The notes beneath the pieces are model-generated. The model was not told the DNA's origin. It was given only the letters and a program-made list of their open reading frames with translations, and searched no databases. Shown piece after piece: positions 59,078 through 64,000 of a DNA stretch of 64,000 nt (positions are counted from its first letter, which is position 1; every line of letters starts with the position of its first letter). Source of the stretch: Chrysoperla carnea (taxonomy: Eukaryota; Arthropoda; Insecta; Neuroptera; Chrysopidae); assembly GCF_905475395.1 (NCBI RefSeq), contig NC_058341.1, forward strand, positions 64,921,501 through 64,985,500. Direction: 5' to 3'. The translations under genes were made by a program, and so were the position numbers.

Positions 59078-62000
59078 CTGTAAATTTTATATCAAATTGA
59101 TTCAATTATATTTCAAATGATCTCTTTCGATTTAATACTCACCGAGAACTTATCAACATCCTCTGGTTTCAATATTGCATGCAAAGATTTAAAATTATCA
59201 TTTTCAAATATCCATTCATTTAATGTGAACGGTGCAAGCTTCATATTTGAATAAAATACTCGGCGATATAATTTAAATAAACTAAAATAATGTTTACTTT
59301 TGAGAAATGAAAAACGGTTTGAGTTGTTAATTTAAAATTTTTGGTTCTAATATTTCCTAGTTTTGAGGGTTGATTTTGTATTCGAGAACAAAACTCGCCC
59401 GGAAACTTGCTAGTTTTTAATAATCGATTTAAAAATAAAAAACATTGATATTTCTCAGTTCTTTTACAAAAAAAAATCGATTCATATGGTTTATTTACAA
59501 AATTTTCCTTTCTTAATCAATTATTTTCACAATAAAATTTTTACAAATAACTTCTTCACTATCTATCATTTTACATCAACACTTTGAGCTATAAACAAAA
59601 GTGGGAAAAACCAACCAGTGAAATTAAAACAATCATTTTCGTTAAAAAAAATGGATCTTTCTTATTAAAAAAATAAATTATTTTTTGATAGAATTTTTTT
59701 AGAAAGGATAATTAATCGATTATTTTTTAATAAAATTTATTTTTTAATGAAAGTTACATTCCTACCGGCTGCGCCAAGAAACATTTCGTGATTGTATTTA
59801 AATACCTACTTGCTTTTATTTTTAAAACAATGAATTAACAATTTTTACTTACTTTAATCTCTGATTGCTTATTTTCAATAAAACACTTAAAAATATTGCT
59901 GGAACCAAGTGTAGTGATACAAAATAAAGCCAATACAAATATTTATTTGGCGTATAGACACAAAATGGATACCATAATAGTTGATTTGTTGGATTTTTTA
60001 ATATTATACTGGAACCGACATTATTAAACAACCCATTGGTAATCTTTATAAAATCACTGGTTGATGAGTTAATTACTAAGCTACAAAAATAAAATTATAA
60101 GTAATGTTCCGCAGAATCGAAATTTCGAGGTTACCCAGACGGGTAATTCTGGTCCAATTTTTATAATAAGATTCTTGAAACGTTGCAAGTTAGAATTTTT
60201 TGCTTGAATTTGGCAAAATATTCGTTTGAGAAGAAAAGTTACTAGAAAATTCTGTTTTCAAATACCATTGATGATTTCATACCCATGGGCGTACTAAGGG
60301 AAGGAAGAGATACCATTGTGTATTGGATCGCTATGGCAAGTTCTTTAAAAATATAATAAAAACTTTGTGGAACATTTATTCTCAGATGAATATTTTGCAA
60401 GTTTCAAACAAAAAGTCCGGCTTTTTGGGATTGATTATCTCGGAATTTTAATTTAGCGGCTCAAAAAATGTAAAGGTACCCAAACTTGTGTCGAGCACCT
60501 CGATCGATACGCTTACTGTCAGCAGCTACCTATTGGAATTTAAGATTTCCGAACGGAAAATAGGAATCCTTCTTCTGCAATATTATTCTTTGGGAAAACA
60601 TAAGGAACATTTTACGGTACACCGCAGTTAGTATGAATTTATAGTTACAGGTCATAAAAAATTACCATTTGTTACGATTAGTTTGTTCTAAAGCTTTGTA
60701 CCATGCTGACGTTATCATTCCTTTTATTGCTATGTCAACAGGCACCCAATCTACCTTCGTATCACCGTTTGCATACACTGCATGAATTACGCCAGCCATA
60801 ATTCCTGTAAGTAGACCCATTGGTCCATTGTAGTTATCAACCCATCCCGGCATTGGTTCCTTCTCCGAACCAATCACTAAAGCAAAACATAATATATTAT
60901 AAAAAAATTTGGAGTCATAAAATAAATTAAAAATTTTTACTGATATATCAAATTCGAATTCAGCCTAGACTGAAACTTCAATAGAATTTTCTGGTTAGCT
61001 TTCTGGGAAATCGGGGTATAATATTCTTGTTTTGAGCACTTCTCGTATGATAACTGTTCAATTATTATTGAGAAAATCATTTTACCATGTGATAATGGAT
61101 GGCTTAAATTTGAACTACGATAAAAGTTTTAAAGTGTATCTGTGTTTTAGTAGGCGTTGGATAAAAAGATATATATATACAAACCATAGTAATTTACAAC
61201 AATGATGTTCAAATAGATAAACAAACTGTATAATTAACAAGTGAAATTTACAAAATTTAAAAAACCCCCGACAAATCTTTCGGGTACGGAACCCTAAACT
61301 CGCAATTGAAACATAACTAATAATACTCTCCATGAAATTACTTTTTTTTTCTTAAAGCCTTTTTCAAACTGAGCCAATTTTGAAGATCATCACCAATTTT
61401 TTCGGGTACGGAACCCTAAACTCGTAATTGAAACATAGCTAAGAACACTCTCCATTAAATTACCTTTCAAACGAAACAAAAAAATCAAAATCGGTTCATC
61501 TGCTTAGGCGCTAAGATGCCACAGACAAACAGATAGACAGACAGACAGACAGACAAACAGACAGGCAGACACACAAACATAGCGGTCAAACTTATGACAC
61601 CCCCTTTTTTTAGTTCGGAGGTTAAAAAAGTCCACTCTTTTAATGGTCTAGTTATTCCAAAAGCCACTGTTATTTTTTATAAAAGATTTAAGCTTGCTTT
61701 TGACTGCTTGACGTCATTGACAACTAAGGATTCATGCCATTAAGGTGGATGATACAGAATCGAAAGACCCAGTGAATTCGCAAATGCTCGTTGTTGCCAC
61801 AATCAGGTTGCTTTTTACAACCATAAACCCATAACATTAAAAAACTTCAAATGTAATAACATAAAAATTTACCGACTGTAGGACGAAAAATAACTGTTGA
61901 TACATCTTCACAACTTTCAAAAACAAGTTCTTCGGCAAGATTTTTGGAAAAGGTATACGTATTCGGATATTTATTTAAAATTCTAAAATTAAACGAATCA

Positions 62001-64000
62001 ATTAAATTCATTTATAATGCTCAATTCGTGACTCCAAGATACCATAGATAGCACTGTAATAGCGATTGAAAAGGTTGCAAACACTATCTTAGAACATATA
62101 ATTAAATGATAAAAAAGGGGAATTTCTGCAGTTGTAAATGATATAAAATAGATTATATGTTCTATGATTTTTTGTTTATTTATCTATACCATGGAGATAC
62201 ATGTTTAACTTACTTCTAGTCGTAGGGAAATCGCGGAATAAATGCACGCATCGCACGCACATAATGACATAACATTTTACATTTATATTAATATGTTATA
62301 TTATGGTCATTTCTTTGAACATTAGATAGCTGAGTGAGTTAAAGATGACTATGTACACTCACTGTCAAAAAAAGTGCCACAGTTAAAACATTCTAAGCGT
62401 ACTCATCATATGTTATGTTATAATAGTAACACTTAGAATGTTTTAAAACGAGCATTTTTTGTGACATTGAGATACATATTTTGTTATTTTAGTGATTACT
62501 TAGCTCGAATCCAGCAACATTTATAATCATATATAACTATTGGATTTTTTAAATCTATTTCATTCTTGTTATCTTGAACGTTTCTTATTTTATTTTTTGA
62601 TATCTTTGTATTGTTTTAAATACGAGTAAAATACGAGGTTTATTTTGTCGACTATAGAGACAGTTGTTTGGGTTCTGAAGTTTTTAGTGCTTGAGTTAAA
62701 AAATGGGATACTATTACAGAAAACGGACATATTATCGTATACTATATATAAAATTGTGTTCCGCGTTTTCGCTGGGACTAGAATTAAGTGATGTTACCAT
62801 CCTTTCCAATCGCCATTACATTCTTATCTATGGTAACACGGAGTTGCGAATTGGAGCATCTTTACAAGTAACATACTTTTGTTCAAGAATATTGAGCACA
62901 TTTTCATCCATAATTTCAGCTGCTTTAATCATAGTTTTCCAATCCGTTGTTGAGTTATAAACCTTTTCTTCGATTGCGTCCACGTCTTTATCGACATTAC
63001 AATAAGTGGTTGACGTATATAGGAAAACCTAACCACAGAAAAAGAACTTTATAATTCGCTATCAAAGAAGTAGTCAATAGGGTATCTTGCAAAATATTAT
63101 CTTGTGGCTGCTTACTGTGACATGTATTTTAGCATGTTATATTAAAGTCATTACTTTGAACTAAGGATAGTTAAGTTAGTAGAAGTGTAGCTATATAATT
63201 GGTTATTTTAGTGATTACTCGGTTCGAATCCAGCAGCAGTGTAATCAGTCACATGCAGAAAAAAAACTATGGTTAAAAATATGGCCGCTTTATAATTATA
63301 CTGTCTCCTGTTTTAGTCCAGTAACGTATCAGTCATCAGTAATAAAACTCTGTGTATTGGCTACGCCCAAGCGAAGTGAGCTATACTGAGCCGAAATATA
63401 GTATTTGCACCTGATGTATCTTAAAGAAAAAATTGGATAATCTTGGACGTTTTCCGTAATATACATCAGTATACTGACCAGTAGTAATGGCGTCATGAAT
63501 CGTCATATTGTGCTTGTGATAAAAGTTTGACAAATAACTATTAAGCCGGCCATGTATGCATTAGATTGTGCGAAATAATAATAAAATAATAATTGAAAAT
63601 TATGTTTCAACAACATATTGTCGTAATATTGGCACTAACTTGTGATGAAGTCAATTTTACTGAAGGTTCAATATACGTTTTTATTAAATGATTACCTTTA
63701 AATTTTGCATTTGTTTAAGTATTTTTAACATTTCTCTAGTTCCTCGTGTGTTAATTAAAATAGCTTCCTTCAAAGAATCATCAAATCGAACAGATGCTGC
63801 CACATGGAATACAATATTTATTTCATGAATTATAAATTCCAAATCAGAATCAGATAAACCACATTCTAGTTCGCGGATATCTCCTTTAATTACTTTTACT
63901 TTTGATAATGATTCCGGGTATTCTGCTTTTAATCTGTCAAATAACTGAAATGAAGTTGAAATGAATACGTATATAAGTGCAAGGAGAAGTGGAACAAGTC
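58946..64000 (-). CDS. Fatty acyl-CoA reductase (FAR), 3' part; N-terminus beyond window
   Basis: Seven exons on the minus strand, 63696-63944, 62877-63028, 61873-61982, 60666-60876, 59853-60080, 59143-59281 and 58946-59077, join in phase to 406 codons plus stop. Most of the protein is covered except the first ~100 residues, which hold the NAD(P)H-binding GxxGxxG and should lie past 64000. FARs reduce fatty acyl-CoA to fatty alcohol with NADPH, for waxes, pheromones or ether lipids, usually on ER or peroxisome membranes. Hallmarks are IVFHVAASVRFDDSLKEA, TSTTYCNVD, YPNTYTFSKNLAEEL (active-site YxxxK), EPMPGWVDNYNGPMGLLTG, DWVPVDIAIKGMI, and C-terminal sterile-domain residues LWYPF, HLVPA and LNEWIFENDN. 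The hydrophobic stretch in exon 59853-60080 suggests membrane association. The protein ends NLKM without a peroxisomal signal. The exact paralogue cannot be told. Confidence 0.93.
59143..59281 (-). CDS. FAR exon with LNEWIFENDN
   Basis: NLFKLYRRVFYSNMKLAPFT, LNEWIFENDNFKSLHAI, EDVDKFS. Acceptor tttag, donor TCG|gtgagt. Confidence 0.9.
59853..60080 (-). CDS. FAR exon, C-terminal hydrophobic part
   Basis: CLVINSSTSDFIKI, LLWYPFCVYTPNKYLYW, LYFVSLHLVPAIFLSVLLK. A strongly hydrophobic stretch typical of the FAR C-terminal domain. Donor AA|gtaagt. Confidence 0.88.
60666..60876 (-). CDS. FAR exon EPMPGW to NRNKW
   Basis: SEKEPMPGWVDNYNGPMG, GVIHAVYANGD, DWVPVDIAIKGMITSAWYK. Acceptor ttag, donor TG|gtaatt. 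Confidence 0.92.
61239..61627. mobile_element. MITE-like repeat with TTTCGGGTACGGAACC core, copy 2
   Basis: Begins AAGTGAAATTTACAAAATTT and ends GTTCGGAGGTTA like the copy at 18594; the internal TCGGGTACGGAACCCTAAAC segment is present twice. In a FAR intron. Confidence 0.7.
61873..61982 (-). CDS. FAR exon with active-site YxxxK
   Basis: ILNKYPNTYTFSKNLAEEL, then STVIFRPTV. Tyr and Lys of YTFSK are the catalytic pair. Donor G|gtaaat. Confidence 0.93.
62265..62535 (+). mobile_element. tRNA-derived SINE-like copy with nested MITE
   Basis: TAGATAGCTGAGTGAGTT resembles a pol III A box, and GCTCGAATCCAGCA is a B-box-like end. A ~120 bp segment with inverted TCACTGTCAAAAAAAGTGCC / CATTTTTTGTGACATTGA ends (about 62358-62480) interrupts it. 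In a FAR intron. Confidence 0.5.
62877..63028 (-). CDS. FAR exon with TSTTYCNVD
   Basis: Acceptor ttag, VFLYTSTTYCNVDKDV, IEEKVYN, MDENVLNILEQ. Ends with two bases of a Lys codon before gtatgt. This is the conserved serine/threonine segment of short-chain-dehydrogenase-like FARs. Confidence 0.92.
63115..63255 (+). mobile_element. tRNA-derived SINE-like copy, uninterrupted
   Basis: Same family as 62265-62535: TTAGTGATTACTCGGTTCGA with a canonical B box GGTTCGAATCC at 63220, preceded by AAGGATAGTTAAGTTAG. The flanks do not form a tRNA acceptor stem, so it is not a tRNA gene. Confidence 0.5.
63696..63944 (-). CDS. FAR exon (Rossmann region)
   Basis: Acceptor tttcag, LFDRLKAEYPESLSKVKVIK, GDIRELECGLSDSD, IVFHVAASVRFDDSLKEA, INTRGTREML. 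Donor AAG|gtaatc, phase 0. Confidence 0.93.

Noticed and set aside
63180-63250. tRNA gene suggested by GGTTCGAATCC
   Set aside because: No acceptor or anticodon stems form; better explained as a SINE B box.

Overview
This window is nuclear DNA from an insect. The genes are intron-rich and animal-like, one carries an insect-type ZAD zinc-finger domain, another is a fatty acyl-CoA reductase of the kind expanded in insects, and the DNA is strongly AT-rich. The repeats, which include pogo-type MITEs, a hAT element with a target duplication, foldback elements and non-LTR and LTR retrotransposon debris, fit a medium-to-large insect genome. I cannot fix the order or species from sequence alone.

Four protein-coding genes can be reconstructed exon by exon with matching intron phases. 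(1) A complete peroxisomal acyl-CoA oxidase of the ACOX3 type lies on the minus strand (4028-19255; 7 exons, 695 aa, C-terminal SKL). (2) A complete Arp2/3 complex subunit 3 gene lies on the plus strand (40038-41754; 4 exons, 182 aa). (3) A complete ZAD plus seven-finger C2H2 zinc-finger gene lies on the minus strand (44810-53211; 4 exons, 454 aa). (4) The 3' seven exons of a fatty acyl-CoA reductase lie on the minus strand (58946-63944), with its N-terminal exon(s) beyond position 64000. ACOX3 and FAR are both peroxisome- and lipid-linked enzymes but are about 40 kb apart and need not be co-regulated.

Everything else is introns and intergenic DNA dominated by mobile elements. Positions 1-4027 are intergenic with three MITE-like copies. 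The ACOX3 introns hold a 2.6 kb foldback element containing a 322 bp pogo MITE, a degenerate non-LTR retrotransposon RNase H region, a 945 bp hAT element with an 8 bp target duplication, a palindromic element made of ~150 bp units, and a smaller inverted repeat. The gene-poor stretch 19256-40037 holds many copies of one AT-rich repeat (family A here), a Helitron-like insertion, and a near-perfect 2 x 958 bp palindrome (30001-31981). A truncated Ty3/gypsy-type element with a possible LTR lies between the zinc-finger gene and FAR.

I found no rRNA, functional tRNA, CRISPR or operon-like system. The most interesting structures are the long hairpins, three of them inside ACOX3 introns, which could give long double-stranded RNA if transcribed, and the repeatedly nested family A repeat. 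I see no clear evidence of a wholly new biological system.
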